Part shown: positions 47,186 to 56,889 of the stretch, in pieces | Numbering within the stretch: position 1 is the stretch's first letter | How the letters are laid out: the number at the start of each line of letters is the position of its first letter | DNA from: Streptomyces sp. PR69 | Lineage (GTDB): Bacteria > Actinomycetota > Actinomycetes > Streptomycetales > Streptomycetaceae | Assembly: GCF_026420845.1 (NCBI RefSeq) | Contig: NZ_JAOWCB010000003.1 | Span: 124,001-188,000, forward strand | Reading direction: 5' to 3' | DNA length: 64,000 nucleotides | Notes under the pieces: generated by a model | What the model saw: the letters and a program-made list of their open reading frames with translations, nothing else | What the model was told of the DNA's origin: nothing | Database searches by the model: none | Translations under genes and position numbers: made by a program

Positions 47186-48124
47186 TCAGGAAGTCTCGGA
47201 GGCGGCCATGGCCACGTCGGCGGATGAGGCGGGCTGCCCGTCATCGGCGCCGTCGGCCGGCTCATGGCGTCGTGGCGCGGCCGGCACCATCAGCGGCGTG
47301 CCGGTCTCCGGGTCGTCGATGATCCTGCAGGGAAGCCCGAACACCTCCTGGACCAGCTCTTCGGTCATCACGGTCGCCGGAGGGCCCTCGGCGGCGACCG
47401 CGCCGCCGGGCTTCATCACGATGAGGTGGGTGGCGTAGCGGCACGCCTGGTTGAGGTCGTGCAGAACCGCGACGATGGTGTGCCTGCGGCGCGCGTGCAG
47501 CTCCGCGCACAGATCGAGCACCTCCACCTGGTGGGCGATGTCCAGGAAGGTGGTCGGCTCGTCCAGGAGCAGGATGGGCGTCTGCTGGGCGAGCACCATG
47601 GACAGCCAGACGCGCTGGCGCTGGCCGCCGGAGAGATCGTCCACGGGCCGGTCGGCGAGGTCGAGCACCCCGGTCTGCCGCATCGCCTCGGTCACGGCCG
47701 CCTCATCCTCGGCGGACCACTGCTTCAGCAGCCGCTGATGCGGATAGCGGCCGCGGGCCACGAGGTCGCCGACCGTGATCCCGCCGGGCGCGGTCGACGA
47801 CTGAGGCAGCAGCCCGAGGCGGCGGGCGACTTCGCGGGAGCGGTACGACGCGATGGCCGCGCCGTCCAGATAGACCTGCCCCGCCCTCGGTTTGAGCATC
47901 CGCGCCAGGGCCTTGAGCAGAGTGGACTTGCCGCAGGCGTTCGGTCCGATGATGACCGTGAAAGAGTTGTCCGGTATGTCGACGCCGAGACCGGCGGCCA
48001 CGGTGCGCTGATCGTAGGAGAGCGTCAGGTCCTCCGCCCGCAGCCGGGGCTGCGGGCGGCCCGCCCCGGCCGCCGCTCCTGCCTGCTCGGGAGTGCCGTT
48101 CACACGCGGCGTCGTTCCAGTCAT
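47186..48124 (-). CDS. Ferric-siderophore ABC transporter ATPase (FepC/FecE-like)
   Basis: 312 residues, ATG overlapping the permease stop. Walker A G-P-N-A-C-G-K-S-T-L, Q-loop region with L-L-P-Q-S-S, signature L-S-G-G-Q-R-Q-R, Walker B I-L-L-L-D-E-P-T-T-F-L-D and switch His in A-V-L-H-D-L-N-Q-A. All catalytic residues are present. A 40-residue acidic tail follows the domain. It powers uptake through the two FecCD permeases. No substrate-binding lipoprotein is encoded in the window. Confidence 0.93.
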   Translation of the reverse strand: MTGTTPRVNGTPEQAGAAAGAGRPQPRLRAEDLTLSYDQRTVAAGLGVDIPDNSFTVIIGPNACGKSTLLKALARMLKPRAGQVYLDGAAIASYRSREVARRLGLLPQSSTAPGGITVGDLVARGRYPHQRLLKQWSAEDEAAVTEAMRQTGVLDLADRPVDDLSGGQRQRVWLSMVLAQQTPILLLDEPTTFLDIAHQVEVLDLCAELHARRRHTIVAVLHDLNQACRYATHLIVMKPGGAVAAEGPPATVMTEELVQEVFGLPCRIIDDPETGTPLMVPAAPRRHEPADGADDGQPASSADVAMAASETS

Positions 48125-49209
48125 GCGCGGCTCTTTCGCGACTCGGTGACCAGCAGCCAGATCAGATACAGCCCGCCGATGGTGCCGGTCGCGGTGCCCA
48201 CCGGAAGGAGTGCGGGAGAGAAGACACGCTGTGCGGCGAGGTCGCTCGCGGTCAGCAGCAGCGCGCCCGTCAGCGCCGACGAGGCCAGCGCGGGACCCGG
48301 CGCGCCGGTGAGCCTGCGGGCCAGCTGCGGCGCGGCGAGGGCGATGAACGCGATGGGGCCGGTCACCGCGGTGGCGAAGGACGCGAGGGCGACGCTGATC
48401 AGCAGCAGCGCGGTACGGGCGCCGGTCACGCGGACGCCGAGGGCGACGGCCGTGGCGTCGCCCATCTCCACCATGGTCAGACGGCGGGAGAGGACGAAGG
48501 CGAGCGGGAGGAGCACGGCGACGGCGACGAGGATGGCGTTGGCGTGCTGCCAGCCCCTGTTGCCCAGGCTGCCGATCAGCCACGCCTGGGCCTCCAGGGC
48601 CTCCTGGAAGGTGGCCCTGGTGATCAGATACGAGTTGACGGCCAGCAGCAGCGCGCTGACGCCGATGCCGATGACGACCAGCCGGAAGCCCTGCAGCCCG
48701 CGGCCCAGCATCAGCAGATACACGACGAGAGCGGTGGCGAGTCCGCCGATCAGCGCGCCCACCGCGATCTGGGTCATGCTGCCGTGCAGCACGATGATGA
48801 CCACCAGCGCGCCGACGGCAGAGCCGTTGGTGAAGCCGATGATGTCCGGGCTGCCGAGGGCGTTGGCGGTGAGGCTCTGCAGGATCGCCCCGCTGACCGC
48901 CAGCGCCGCGCCCACGCACAGCGCGGTCAGCAGACGGGGCATGCGCAGGGTGTTGACGATGAAGTCCGCGGCGCCCGCGTCGTTGCCCGTCACGGCCCTG
49001 AGGACCTCGCCGACGGACAGCTCGTAGTCGCCGGTGGTGAGCGTGATGCCCATGACGACGACGAGGGCGGCGAGCAGCACGGCGGTCACGGCCAGGGCGC
49101 GGCCCGGGACCCGGATGGAGAGCCCGCCGCGTCGGGTGCGGAGGATCATTCCGGTGACCACGCGGGAGCGGGTCACCGGCGCCCCGGCTGCCTCGCGCGC
49201 GTCGCTCAC
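48121..49209 (-). CDS. Siderophore ABC permease (FecCD family, second subunit)
   Basis: 362 residues from the GTG at 49209, which has AGGAGA five bases before it. Nine or ten membrane helices, with R-M-P-R-L-L-T-A-L-C-V-G-A-A-L-A-V-S-G-A and G-P-I-A-F-I-A-L-A-A-P-Q-L-A-R-R typical of the family. A second in-frame GTG at 49299 overlaps the partner's stop and would add 30 residues; a 32-base direct repeat has duplicated the start region, so either may be used. Confidence 0.9.
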   Translation of the reverse strand: MSDAREAAGAPVTRSRVVTGMILRTRRGGLSIRVPGRALAVTAVLLAALVVVMGITLTTGDYELSVGEVLRAVTGNDAGAADFIVNTLRMPRLLTALCVGAALAVSGAILQSLTANALGSPDIIGFTNGSAVGALVVIIVLHGSMTQIAVGALIGGLATALVVYLLMLGRGLQGFRLVVIGIGVSALLLAVNSYLITRATFQEALEAQAWLIGSLGNRGWQHANAILVAVAVLLPLAFVLSRRLTMVEMGDATAVALGVRVTGARTALLLISVALASFATAVTGPIAFIALAAPQLARRLTGAPGPALASSALTGALLLTASDLAAQRVFSPALLPVGTATGTIGGLYLIWLLVTESRKSRA

Positions 49210-49304
49210 AGCATTCTCCTGTTCGCTTCTCCGCCCGCTCGGCGAAACTGCAGGCATCACCGCCGACCTCCGCCCGGCTGCCTCGCGCGCGTCGCTCACA
49301 GCAT
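49183..49304. repeat. 32-base direct repeat spanning two possible start codons
   Basis: Identical copies at 49183-49214 and 49273-49304, offset by exactly 90 bases. Each holds a GTGAGC start and the first ten codons of the second permease. The right copy also holds the last codons of the first permease. Confidence 0.92.
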
Positions 49305-50357
49305 GACCAGCTTTCGGCGGCGGCACAGTGCGATGAACAGCGGGGCGCCCAGGAACGCGGTGACGATGCCGACCTGGATTTCGCCCGGCGCGCCCAGCAC
49401 CCGGCCCAGGACGTCCGCGCCGAGCAGCAGGACCGGCGCGAGCAGCATCGAGTACGCCAGCACCCAGCGCTGGTCGGGACCGACGGCGAACCGGGCGACG
49501 TGCGGGACGGCGAGCCCGACGAAGCCGATCGGCCCGGCGGCGGCGGTGGCGGCGCCGCACAGCAGCATGACGGCGACCGCGCCCAGCACCCGGGTCCGGC
49601 CGACGTTGAGCCCCAGGGCGCGGCCCACCTGGTCGCCCATCGCCAGGGCGTTGAGCGAGGGAGCGAGCCCGAGGGCGATCAGCAGCCCCACGGCGACGAA
49701 CGGCAGGATGACGTACACGACGTCGAAGTACCGGCCCGCCAGCGAGCCCACCGTCCAGAAGCGGAACTTGTCGAACGCCTGCGGGTAGAGCAGCAGGACC
49801 GCCGAGTTGAAGGCGTACAGCACGGCGGTCACCGCTGCGCCCGCGACGACCAGCCGCTCGGGCGTGGCCAGTTTGCGCCCCGAGGAGCCCAGCAGATACA
49901 CCGCGGCCGAGGCCAGGGCCGCCCCGAGGAACGCGAACCAGACATATCCGAGGAGCGCGCCCACACCGAGGAAGGCGATGGCCACCACCACGCCGGCGGA
50001 GGCTCCCAGGCTGATGCCGAGCAGTCCCGGGTCGGCGAGCGGATTGCGCGTCAGCGCCTGCATCAGCGCGCCGGACAGGCCGAGGGCCATGCCGACGAGC
50101 ATCCCCAGGAGGGTCCTGGGGATGCGGTAGTCATGGATGATGACCGAGGTCTCCGACCCGTCGGGATGCCACAGCGCGCTCCAGGTCGCGGTGAAGGGGA
50201 TGCCCCGTGTGCCGACCCAGATGCTGAGCAGCCCCACGAGGACGAGCGCCGCGAAGACCGCGAGCAGGCCCACGCCTCTGAGCGCCGTGGCCGCCCGTCC
50301 GCCCCGCGGGAGGGCGGCGGGCTGCTGTCCGGGCACCGCCGGGGCTTCCACCGACAA
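49296..50357 (-). CDS. Siderophore ABC permease (FecCD family, first subunit)
   Basis: 353 residues if started at the TTG at 50357, six bases after AGGGGGAG; a GTG at 50351 and a TTG at 50363 are alternatives. About nine membrane helices; I-P-R-T-L-L-G-M-L-V-G-M-A-L-G-L-S-G-A-L, R-N-P-L-A-D-P-G-L-L-G and G-P-I-G-F-V-G-L-A-V-P-H are family hallmarks. It forms the importer channel with the following permease. Iron box 4 lies 70 bases before the start. Confidence 0.9.
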   Translation of the reverse strand: MSVEAPAVPGQQPAALPRGGRAATALRGVGLLAVFAALVLVGLLSIWVGTRGIPFTATWSALWHPDGSETSVIIHDYRIPRTLLGMLVGMALGLSGALMQALTRNPLADPGLLGISLGASAGVVVAIAFLGVGALLGYVWFAFLGAALASAAVYLLGSSGRKLATPERLVVAGAAVTAVLYAFNSAVLLLYPQAFDKFRFWTVGSLAGRYFDVVYVILPFVAVGLLIALGLAPSLNALAMGDQVGRALGLNVGRTRVLGAVAVMLLCGAATAAAGPIGFVGLAVPHVARFAVGPDQRWVLAYSMLLAPVLLLGADVLGRVLGAPGEIQVGIVTAFLGAPLFIALCRRRKLVML

Positions 50358-50426
50358 CGACAACTCCCCCTGGCAGCAGCTCGGACGCACCGCTAGAAAT
50401 CTGACGCACGGACAACAGATCGATAC

Positions 50427-50445
50427 TTAGGTGAGCCTAACCGAA
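50427..50445. promoter_or_regulatory. Iron box 4
   Basis: TTAGGTGAGCCTAACCGAA, close to the reverse form of the consensus with one arm mismatch. Placed upstream of the permease/permease/ATPase operon on the minus strand. Confidence 0.85.
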
Positions 50446-50558
50446 TGGACACCGAGGGTCAACGCGCAGGCCAGCGCTGCCGCACCCGCCGCGACCACGG
50501 GGAACGCGGCCCGCGTCCAGCGGCCCGACCCGGCCGCAGACAGGGCCCCACTGCTTGA

Positions 50559-50577
50559 TTAGAGTAGCCTTACCTAA
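50559..50577. promoter_or_regulatory. Iron box 5
   Basis: TTAGAGTAGCCTTACCTAA, two mismatches to the consensus, 29 bases before the chosen start of the plus-strand ABC pair. Boxes 4 and 5 thus control divergent operons separately. Confidence 0.87.
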
Positions 50578-50605
50578 CTATCCGGTCATGTTCATGGAGG
50601 AGCCT

Positions 50606-52348
50606 ATGCCAGCGGGAGGGCCTACGGGGGGACACGTCCTCCGCAAGGCGATCAGAGGAGAGCGCCGCAGAGTGACCGCGGCCTCCCTGCTCGGCATGAC
50701 CCACCAGGCGTGCGAGGCACTGGTGCCCGTGGTCATCGGCGTCATCATCGACGAGGCCGTGGCCACCGGCTCCTCCGGGACCCTGCTGCGCTGGCTGCTG
50801 GTGCTCGCCGTGCTGTTCCTGGTGCTGTCGACGTGCTACCGCACCAGCGCCCGGATCACCGAGGGCGCCGGCGAACACGCCGCGCACAAACTGCGTCTGG
50901 AGCTGGCCGCACGGGTGCTCGACCCGCGCGGCGGCGCCGACGACGGCCGGCTGCCCGGCGTGCTCTCCAGCATCGCCACCAACGACGCCCGGCGCGTGGG
51001 CTCCGTGGCCACCGTCATGTCGTACGGACTCTCCGCGATCGCCGCGCTGACCATCAGCGCGGTGGCGCTGCTGCGGATCTCCGTGCCGCTCGGACTGCTG
51101 GTGCTGCTCGGCATCCCGCCGCTGCTGTGGCTCGGGCACCGCATCAGCCAGCCGCTCGAACGGCGCAGCGAGGCCGAGCAGGAGCGCGCCGCCCACGCAT
51201 CCGGCGTCGCCGCCGACCTGGTGTCCGGGCTGCGTGTGCTCAAGGGCATGGGCGCGGAGTCCGCCGCCGTGGCCCGCTACCGCACCACCAGCCGCGAGTC
51301 GCTCGCCGCGGCGCTGCGGGCCGCCCGCAGCCGGGCCGGCCACGAGGGCGCCGTCCTCGCGCTGACCGGCGTCTTCATCGCGGTCATCGGACTTGTGGGC
51401 GCGTACCTGGCGATGCGCGGCGACATCAGCATCGGGGAACTGGTGGCCGCAGTGGGCCTGGCGCAGTTCCTCCTCGGCCCCTTCCAGCTGCTCACCTACG
51501 TCAACGCGGAATTCGCCCAGGGCCGCGCCTCGGCCCGCAGGATCGCCGAGGTGCTGGCCGCGCCCGCCGCCGTCGCGGGCGGCGACGCCGCTCCGGCCGA
51601 GGGCGCGTCAGGAAGCCTCCGGCTGCGGGGAGTCTCGCTGGGCGCGCTGCGCTCCGTGGACCTGGACATCCACCCCGGCAGCGTCACCGGAATCGTCGCC
51701 CGGGACCCGGCCGCCGCGGGCGATCTGCTGCGCTGTCTGTCCCGGGAGAAGGACCCGGATGCCGGCGTGATCGAACTGGACGGCGTGCCGCTGACCGGAA
51801 TCGACCCCGACGAGCTGCGCCGCCATGTGCTGGTCGCCCACCACAACGCCGATCTGTTCGAGAGCAGCCTGCTCGACAACGTACGCGCAGGAGCCGGAGC
51901 GGACGGGACGGGCGGCAAGGGGACGGGCGGCGACGGGACAGGCGGCGAGGCATCCGCCGTCGACGCCGCGCTGCACGCCTCGGCCGCCGACGAGGTCGCC
52001 CTGCTGCTGCCCGACGGGGCGGACACGGTGCTCGCCGAACGCGGCCGCTCCCTCTCCGGCGGCCAGCGCCAGCGTGTGGCACTGGCCCGTGCGCTGGCCG
52101 CCGACCGGCGCGTCCTGGTGCTGCACGACCCCACCACCGCGGTGGACACCGTCACCGAGTCCCGGATCGCCGCACGGCTGCGCCATGCCCGCCGGGGCCG
52201 CACCACCGTACTGGTCACCACCAGCCCGGCCCTCCTCGCGACGGCCGACCGGGTCGTGGTCCTCGACCAGGGCGTCGCCACGGCGGAGGGGCGGCACGAC
52301 GAACTCGCCGCCGCCGACGAGACCTACCGGGCGGTGGTCCTGGCATGA
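50606..52348 (+). CDS. ABC transporter half (membrane + ATPase), degenerate Walker motifs
   Basis: 580 residues from the ATG at 50606, five bases after GGAGG. Six membrane helices (about 20-300) lead to an ATPase domain (about 335-575). The signature [11 protein letters not shown] is intact near residue 483. Walker A is lost: where G-x-x-G-x-G-K-S/T is expected the chain reads [10 protein letters not shown], with no Lys. Walker B ends L-V-L-H-D-P instead of Asp-Glu, so it lacks the catalytic Glu. A Gly/Thr insert (G-T-G-G repeats) precedes the signature. It overlaps its partner gene and must act as a heterodimer. Role: export or import of siderophore (IrtA/B-like arrangement). Confidence 0.9.
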   Translation: MPAGGPTGGHVLRKAIRGERRRVTAASLLGMTHQACEALVPVVIGVIIDEAVATGSSGTLLRWLLVLAVLFLVLSTCYRTSARITEGAGEHAAHKLRLELAARVLDPRGGADDGRLPGVLSSIATNDARRVGSVATVMSYGLSAIAALTISAVALLRISVPLGLLVLLGIPPLLWLGHRISQPLERRSEAEQERAAHASGVAADLVSGLRVLKGMGAESAAVARYRTTSRESLAAALRAARSRAGHEGAVLALTGVFIAVIGLVGAYLAMRGDISIGELVAAVGLAQFLLGPFQLLTYVNAEFAQGRASARRIAEVLAAPAAVAGGDAAPAEGASGSLRLRGVSLGALRSVDLDIHPGSVTGIVARDPAAAGDLLRCLSREKDPDAGVIELDGVPLTGIDPDELRRHVLVAHHNADLFESSLLDNVRAGAGADGTGGKGTGGDGTGGEASAVDAALHASAADEVALLLPDGADTVLAERGRSLSGGQRQRVALARALAADRRVLVLHDPTTAVDTVTESRIAARLRHARRGRTTVLVTTSPALLATADRVVVLDQGVATAEGRHDELAAADETYRAVVLA

Positions 52349-54168
52349 CGTCCACGTCCGGCACCTCACAGACAGAAGACACGATGAGCGGAACCAGCCC
52401 CCAGCGCGCAGTCCTGCCCACAGCCACCGGCGCCGAGAGTCTGGCGGCGCTCCGCACGATGCTGCGCGGCCACGGCCGGCTCACCGCCGCCGCGATCGCC
52501 GTACTCGTCGCCGGCACCGGGATCGGCCTGCTGACCGCACCCCTCCTCGGGCACATCGTCGACCTGGTGGCACAGCAGCGCGGCGCGGGGTCGCTGACGG
52601 TCCCGCTGGTGCTGCTCGTCGCTGTCGCGCTGGCGCGCGGCGTCGCCACGGCGATCGGCAGCTCCCTCGTCGCCCGGCTGGGCGAGACCGTCCTCACCTC
52701 CCTGCGTGAGCAGTTCATCGAGCGGGCGCTGCGGATGCCGCTGGAACGCGTCGAGGCCGCCGGCTCCGGGGACCTGGTCTCCCGGGTCACCAGCGACGTC
52801 GCCATGATCGCCAAGTCGGTGCGGCAGGCGCTGCCGGAGTTCTCCCGCTCCGCCCTCACCATCGTGCTGACCCTCGTCGGGCTCGCCGTGCTCGACTGGC
52901 GCTTCCTGCTCGCCGCGGTGCTGGCGATGCCGGTGCAGGTGTTCTCGGTGCGCTGGTATCTGCGCCGCGCCGCCCCCGTGTACGCGGAACACCGCCTCGC
53001 CACCGGCGCGTTGCAGCACCAGCTGCTCGACAGCGTCGGCGGGGTGCGCACCGTGCGCGCCTTCCGGCTGACCGGCACGCACCACTCCCTGCTTCAGGCG
53101 CGGTCGGCGGACGCCCGCGATCTCGCCCTGCGCGGCATCCACATCGTCACCGGCTTCTTCTCCCGGCTGAACCTCGCGGAGTTCATCGGCCTCGCCGCGA
53201 TGCTCGCCACCGGCTTTGTGCTCGTCGACGGCGGATCGGTCAGCATCGGCACCGCCACCGCGGCGGCGCTGTACTTCCACAGCCTCTTCAACCCCGTGAA
53301 CGCCGCGCTGTTCCTCCTCGACGACGCACAGTCGGCGGGCGCCAGCTTCGCCCGGCTCGTCGGCGTGTCCAAGCTCCCGGCCGAGCGGACGCCCGAGGAC
53401 CCGCCCGCCCCCGTCGACGGCTCCGTCAAGGTGTCGGGGCTCAGCCACGCCTACACCGCGGGCCGTCCCGTGCTGAGCGACATCTGCCTGGACGTGCGCT
53501 GCGGCGAGCGGGTGGCGCTGGTGGGCGCGAGCGGAGCCGGCAAGACCACCCTGGCCAAGGTCATCGCGGGCGTCCACGAGCCGCAGAGCGGTTCGGTCAC
53601 CCTGGGCGGGGTCGACGCCAGGGAGCTGGGGCCCGCGGGCGTGCGCGCCGCCGTGACGCTGATCAGCCAGGAAGTGCATGTGTTCGCCGGCCCGCTCACC
53701 GAGGACCTGCGGCTGGCCCGGCCGGACGCCACCGACGAACAACTGCGCACGGCGCTGGACCGGGTCGGGGCCCTGGAGTGGGCCGAGGCGCTGCCCGACG
53801 GCCTCGCCACCGTGGTCGGCGAGGGCGGGCACACCCTGACGGTGACTCAGGCCCAGCATCTGGCCCTGGCCCGGCTGGTGCTCGCCGATCCGCCCATCGC
53901 GATCCTCGACGAGGCCACCGCCGACGCGGGCAGCGCGGGCGCACGCGTCCTGGAGACGGCGGCGGTGCGGGCGCTCGAAGGCCGTACGGGGCTGATGGTG
54001 GCCCACCGGCTGCCGCAGGCCGCCGCCGCGGACCGCATCGTGGTCCTCGACCAGGGCCGGATCGTCGAGACGGGCACGCATGACGAGCTGGTCGCCGCGG
54101 GGGGACGTTATGCCACGCTGTGGGCGGCGTGGGCCGACAGTCGGCGGGAGCCGGCCGTGGTGGCGTGA
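52345..54168 (+). CDS. ABC transporter half (membrane + ATPase), degenerate signature
   Basis: 607 residues, ATG overlapping the previous stop. Six membrane helices (about 45-330), then an ATPase domain (about 355-600) with intact Walker [11 protein letters not shown] (near 394) and Walker [11 protein letters not shown] (near 519). The L-S-G-G-Q signature is replaced by L-T-V-T-Q-A-Q near 498. With its partner it can build just one working ATP site (this Walker A/B plus the partner's signature). Iron-controlled siderophore-cluster pairs of this type carry out either export of the free or uptake of the loaded siderophore; I cannot decide which. Confidence 0.9.
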   Translation: MTSTSGTSQTEDTMSGTSPQRAVLPTATGAESLAALRTMLRGHGRLTAAAIAVLVAGTGIGLLTAPLLGHIVDLVAQQRGAGSLTVPLVLLVAVALARGVATAIGSSLVARLGETVLTSLREQFIERALRMPLERVEAAGSGDLVSRVTSDVAMIAKSVRQALPEFSRSALTIVLTLVGLAVLDWRFLLAAVLAMPVQVFSVRWYLRRAAPVYAEHRLATGALQHQLLDSVGGVRTVRAFRLTGTHHSLLQARSADARDLALRGIHIVTGFFSRLNLAEFIGLAAMLATGFVLVDGGSVSIGTATAAALYFHSLFNPVNAALFLLDDAQSAGASFARLVGVSKLPAERTPEDPPAPVDGSVKVSGLSHAYTAGRPVLSDICLDVRCGERVALVGASGAGKTTLAKVIAGVHEPQSGSVTLGGVDARELGPAGVRAAVTLISQEVHVFAGPLTEDLRLARPDATDEQLRTALDRVGALEWAEALPDGLATVVGEGGHTLTVTQAQHLALARLVLADPPIAILDEATADAGSAGARVLETAAVRALEGRTGLMVAHRLPQAAAADRIVVLDQGRIVETGTHDELVAAGGRYATLWAAWADSRREPAVVA

Positions 54169-54193
54169 CCGCGGTCTTGAGGCATCGCCCGAG

Positions 54194-54235
54194 GGGCCCG
54201 CGCCCCGTGGTTCCGCGACCACGGGGCGCGGGCCC
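54194..54235 (+). terminator. Hairpin terminator after the ABC pair
   Basis: Perfect 18-base GC-rich stem, 6-base loop, followed by TTT, 25 bases after the stop. Confidence 0.88.
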
Positions 54236-54410
54236 TTTCCCGCGCACCCGCCCTTCAAGCGGTGGGGCCTGAGCCCCCGCCCCGACTCCCGGGAAGCGCC
54301 CCCGCGGGAACGCCCCGCAGGGGCGCGGGGAACTGCGTGACCGGCCGCCCACAGTCCGCAGATCCGACACGGCGCTTCCGGGGAGCCGTGGGTTCCTCCC
54401 CTGCCCCTCC

Positions 54411-54452
54411 CCCTGCGCCCTGGGGGCGTGGAGGGACCCCACTTCCCGTAAC
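54411..54452 (+). repeat. Left arm of a 2.1-kb-spaced inverted repeat
   Basis: About 42 bases starting CCCTGCGCCCTGGGGGCGTG and ending ACTTCCCGTAAC. The reverse complement with one substitution and two extra bases is at 56517-56559. The pair encloses the broken transposase and the MOSC gene. It belongs to the dispersed repeat family. The rest of 54236-54526 has no gene. Confidence 0.75.
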
Positions 54453-54526
54453 TGGGGGCTTACGGGCTGACTGACCCGCCATTGATGTAGGGCCGTGCTG
54501 GCCCGGCGGTTTGGCTGGTGGATGCT

Positions 54527-55512
54527 TCAGCAGGCCGTCGTGTGGACGAGGACGAGTTCGGTGCTCGTCTGGTGTCGGGTGGCCCGCTGGGCCGCACGGT
54601 CGGAGACCAAGCCGGCGATGGCCAGGTGGATCTCTCCGTACTCCTCCCTGCGTCCGGTGTACCGCTGGAGCGGGCGCCACTGCCGGTGCTCCGCGTTGGC
54701 GTGCTCGACGCAGATCCGGGTTGAGGACTGGCGGCGGCGCATCTCGCGCCATCCGAATCGTTCCGTCAGCGGCGCGTTGTCGATGTCCTCCGGCTTCCTG
54801 GGCGGCGCGTTGTCGACTGGTCGGGGAACTCGTTGGCCAGGCCCCGGCAGCCCTCGTCGACCTCGGCCTTCACCGTAGGGTGCTGCCGGAGTTGATCGGC
54901 GATGCCCTCCGTACGAACGGCGGTCTGGTCGTGCATCCGGCCGGGCCGGACGGCGCCGGACCACAGGGTGCGGCCCTGCTGGCCGCTGATTGTGGTGGTC
55001 TTGATCGTGTTCTGCCTGCGCTTGCCGGAGACGAAAGCCCGGCGCCCGGGACAGTGCGCCTTCGGGCGGCGGACCTGGGTCTCGGTGCCGTCGATCCGCA
55101 ATGTGATGTTCTCGGTCGCGGCGTAGGCGAACACGTCCGCCAGGGTCCGCAACCGGATGCCGGGCCGGTCGGGCACCGCGAAGCCTCGCTCGGCCAGCAG
55201 CGGGCGGATCTCGCTGATCGCGCGGCCGATGGTGGAGGAGCCCACCTCGCAGATGACCGCCAGGGCCAGGTGGGACAGGCCGGTTCGCAGGTGGACCAGG
55301 GTCGCCAAGACGCGGTCAGTGAAGACCAGTTCGTACTTCGGTCCGCCCCCGGTCTGGCGTCGGCGAGCACCCTGACGCCGTTCATACCGTCCGGACTCGC
55401 AGCGTGCTTCCCAGCCTGGCGCGAGTTCTTCGATCAACTCGCCGAGGTGCTGGTGGGTGAGGCCGCAGAAGGCAGGATGCGACATAGCCGCGCGGGCTTG
55501 TTCGATGTTCAC
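54527..55512 (-). pseudogene. IS5-family transposase, frameshifted
   Basis: The 5' part (55512 to about 54825) gives a helix-turn-helix region (H-Q-H-L-G-E-L, L-A-L-A-V-I-C-E-V-G-S-S-T-I) and the first two DDE acids (R-I-D-G-T-E-T-Q; R-P-G-R-M-H-D-Q-T-A). After A-N-E-F-P-D-Q the frame goes out. The rest (W-R-E-M-R-R-R-Q-S-S-T, then the Glu in V-E-H-A-N-A-E-H) continues in another frame to 54527. A short local duplication, GGCGCGTTGTCGA twice near 54770-54830, probably caused the shift. Only weak 8-base terminal inverted repeats (near 54490 and 55544) are visible, so the element's limits are uncertain. Confidence 0.82.
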
Positions 55513-55565
55513 ATCACGAGAACCTGCGCGCCCGGTGTCATGTCACGGCCCGCCAGGCAGGGAGG

Positions 55566-56108
55566 TTAGACCCGGTCCAGAGGCCGGTGCGGCCCGCTGG
55601 GAAGCTCCGCTTTGATCGTGTCGCCGGGGCGCACCACCCCGCTCTCCTTCACGATGCTCATGATTCCGGCCTTGCGCACAATGTTCCCGGCCTCGTCGCG
55701 GCCGACGACCTGCTTGAGCAGCCCGTCCTGGAAGTTGTCGATCTGCAGGCAGGGATTGCGCAGGCCGGTCACCTCCAGCACCGCATCGTCACCGATGCGC
55801 AGCAAGGCACCGACCGGCAGGCCGAGCAGATCAATGCCGCGGGTGGTGACGTTCTCGCCGAGTTCACCGGGCTCCACCTTGAAGCCTTCTTCGCCGACCT
55901 CGGCGAAGAGCTCCTCATGGATGAGGTGGACTTGGCGCAGGTTCGGCTGGGTGGGGTCCTGCGCGACGCGAGAGCGGTGCTTGACCGTCACACCAGCGTG
56001 CACGTCGCCCTCCACACCGAGCCCGGCGAGCACCGTGATGCTGTCCTGGTTCGGCTTGGTGAACGAGTACTCGCCGTTGCTGCTGACCGCCGTCACTATC
56101 CCGCTCAT
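55566..56108 (-). CDS. MOSC domain protein
   Basis: 180 residues from the ATG at 56108. MOSC domain over most of the length: G-L-G-V-E-G-D-V-H-A-G, V-H-L-I-H-E-E-L-F, P-G-E-L-G-E-N-V-T-T-R-G-I-D-L-L, G-L-R-N-P-C-L-Q-I-D (the conserved Cys), and G-I-M-S-I-V-K-E-S-G near the end. MOSC domains bind sulfur or molybdenum-cofactor-related ligands; stand-alone YiiM-like ones reduce N-hydroxylated compounds with partners. That last activity would be interesting near a hydroxamate siderophore locus, but the link is inference. Confidence 0.88.
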   Translation of the reverse strand: MSGIVTAVSSNGEYSFTKPNQDSITVLAGLGVEGDVHAGVTVKHRSRVAQDPTQPNLRQVHLIHEELFAEVGEEGFKVEPGELGENVTTRGIDLLGLPVGALLRIGDDAVLEVTGLRNPCLQIDNFQDGLLKQVVGRDEAGNIVRKAGIMSIVKESGVVRPGDTIKAELPSGPHRPLDRV

Positions 56109-56676
56109 ACCTGGAAGCCCCCTGCTCAGTATCAATGATCAGCCACGACCCTACCCTCAAACCTTCAGGCGCAGCAGCCGCCGTCAATCGCGGGTCAGCC
56201 CGTTAAGCCCCCAGACCCCCGTGCGGCCTGAAGGCCGCGTCCTCAAGCGCCGGACGGGCCGGAAGATCCAGCCCGTCCGGCGCTTGAGGACAAGGCAGGC
56301 CCCGCCTGGGACGCCTCCGTGGGGGTACCTCCCAGCGGTAGCTGAGGGAGGAGTCCGGGGGAAATTGAGGCGCAGGGACGGCACAGTCAAGCCCCGCCTG
56401 GGGGCGCCTCCGTGGGGGTGCCCCCGGACGGAGTCTGGGGGAGGTAGCTGGGGGAGGTTGAGGCGCGGGGGTTCGGGGGCGGAGCCCCCGGAAAACGGGT
56501 CTGGGGCGCGGCCCCGGTTACGGGAAGTGGGGGTTCCCGCCACGCCCCCAGGGCGCAGGCGGCAGGGGTGGGAGAAGGACCCGCCGGACACGGCCCAGGG
56601 GCAGCCGCCCCGCAGTACGGCGCCGCCCGCGGGGAGAAGGCTCCCCGCGGGCGGCGTCGTCGCTGGCGCGTCGGCG
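56109..56676. repeat. GC-rich REP-like repeat cluster before mbtH
   Basis: No gene. Contains a stem GGACGGGC...GCCCGTCC near 56260-56281 (compare 3821-3845), blocks CTCCGTGGGGGTGCCCCCGG, GGAGTCTGGGGGAGGTAGCT and AGGCGCGGGGGTTCGGGGGC, then the right arm (56517-56559) of the inverted repeat described at 54411. A CCGGCGCTTGAGG unit recurs. It separates the MOSC gene from the mbtH/NRPS operon. Confidence 0.75.
56517..56559 (-). repeat. Right arm of the 2.1-kb-spaced inverted repeat
   Basis: Reverse complement of 54411-54452 with one substitution and two insertions. Confidence 0.75.
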
Positions 56677-56889
56677 TCAGCCCTGCTGCGCGGCCGCCAG
56701 GGTCGCCGGGCGCAGGTCCGTCCAGTGGGTCTCGACATAGGCCACGCACGCCTCGCGGGTGTCCTCGCCGAAGACGGTCCGCCACCCGGCGGGGACCTGA
56801 GCGAAGGACGGCCACAGCGAGTGCTGGTTCTCGTCGTTGACGAGGACCAGGAAGCGGCCCTGCGGGTCTTCGAACGGGTTGGTGCTCAT
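56677..56889 (-). CDS. MbtH-like protein
   Basis: 70 residues: [24 protein letters not shown] and the final T-H-W-T-D-L-R-P are the family's invariant points. MbtH proteins bind NRPS adenylation domains and are needed for their folding or activity. Its ATG overlaps the NRPS stop (ATGA); it is the last gene of the NRPS operon. Confidence 0.96.
   Translation of the reverse strand: MSTNPFEDPQGRFLVLVNDENQHSLWPSFAQVPAGWRTVFGEDTREACVAYVETHWTDLRPATLAAAQQG

Noticed and set aside
54490..55551. Intact IS element with terminal inverted repeats
   Set aside because: Only 8-base matches (GGGCCGTG) at the ends and a frameshift in the transposase; recorded as a pseudogene instead.
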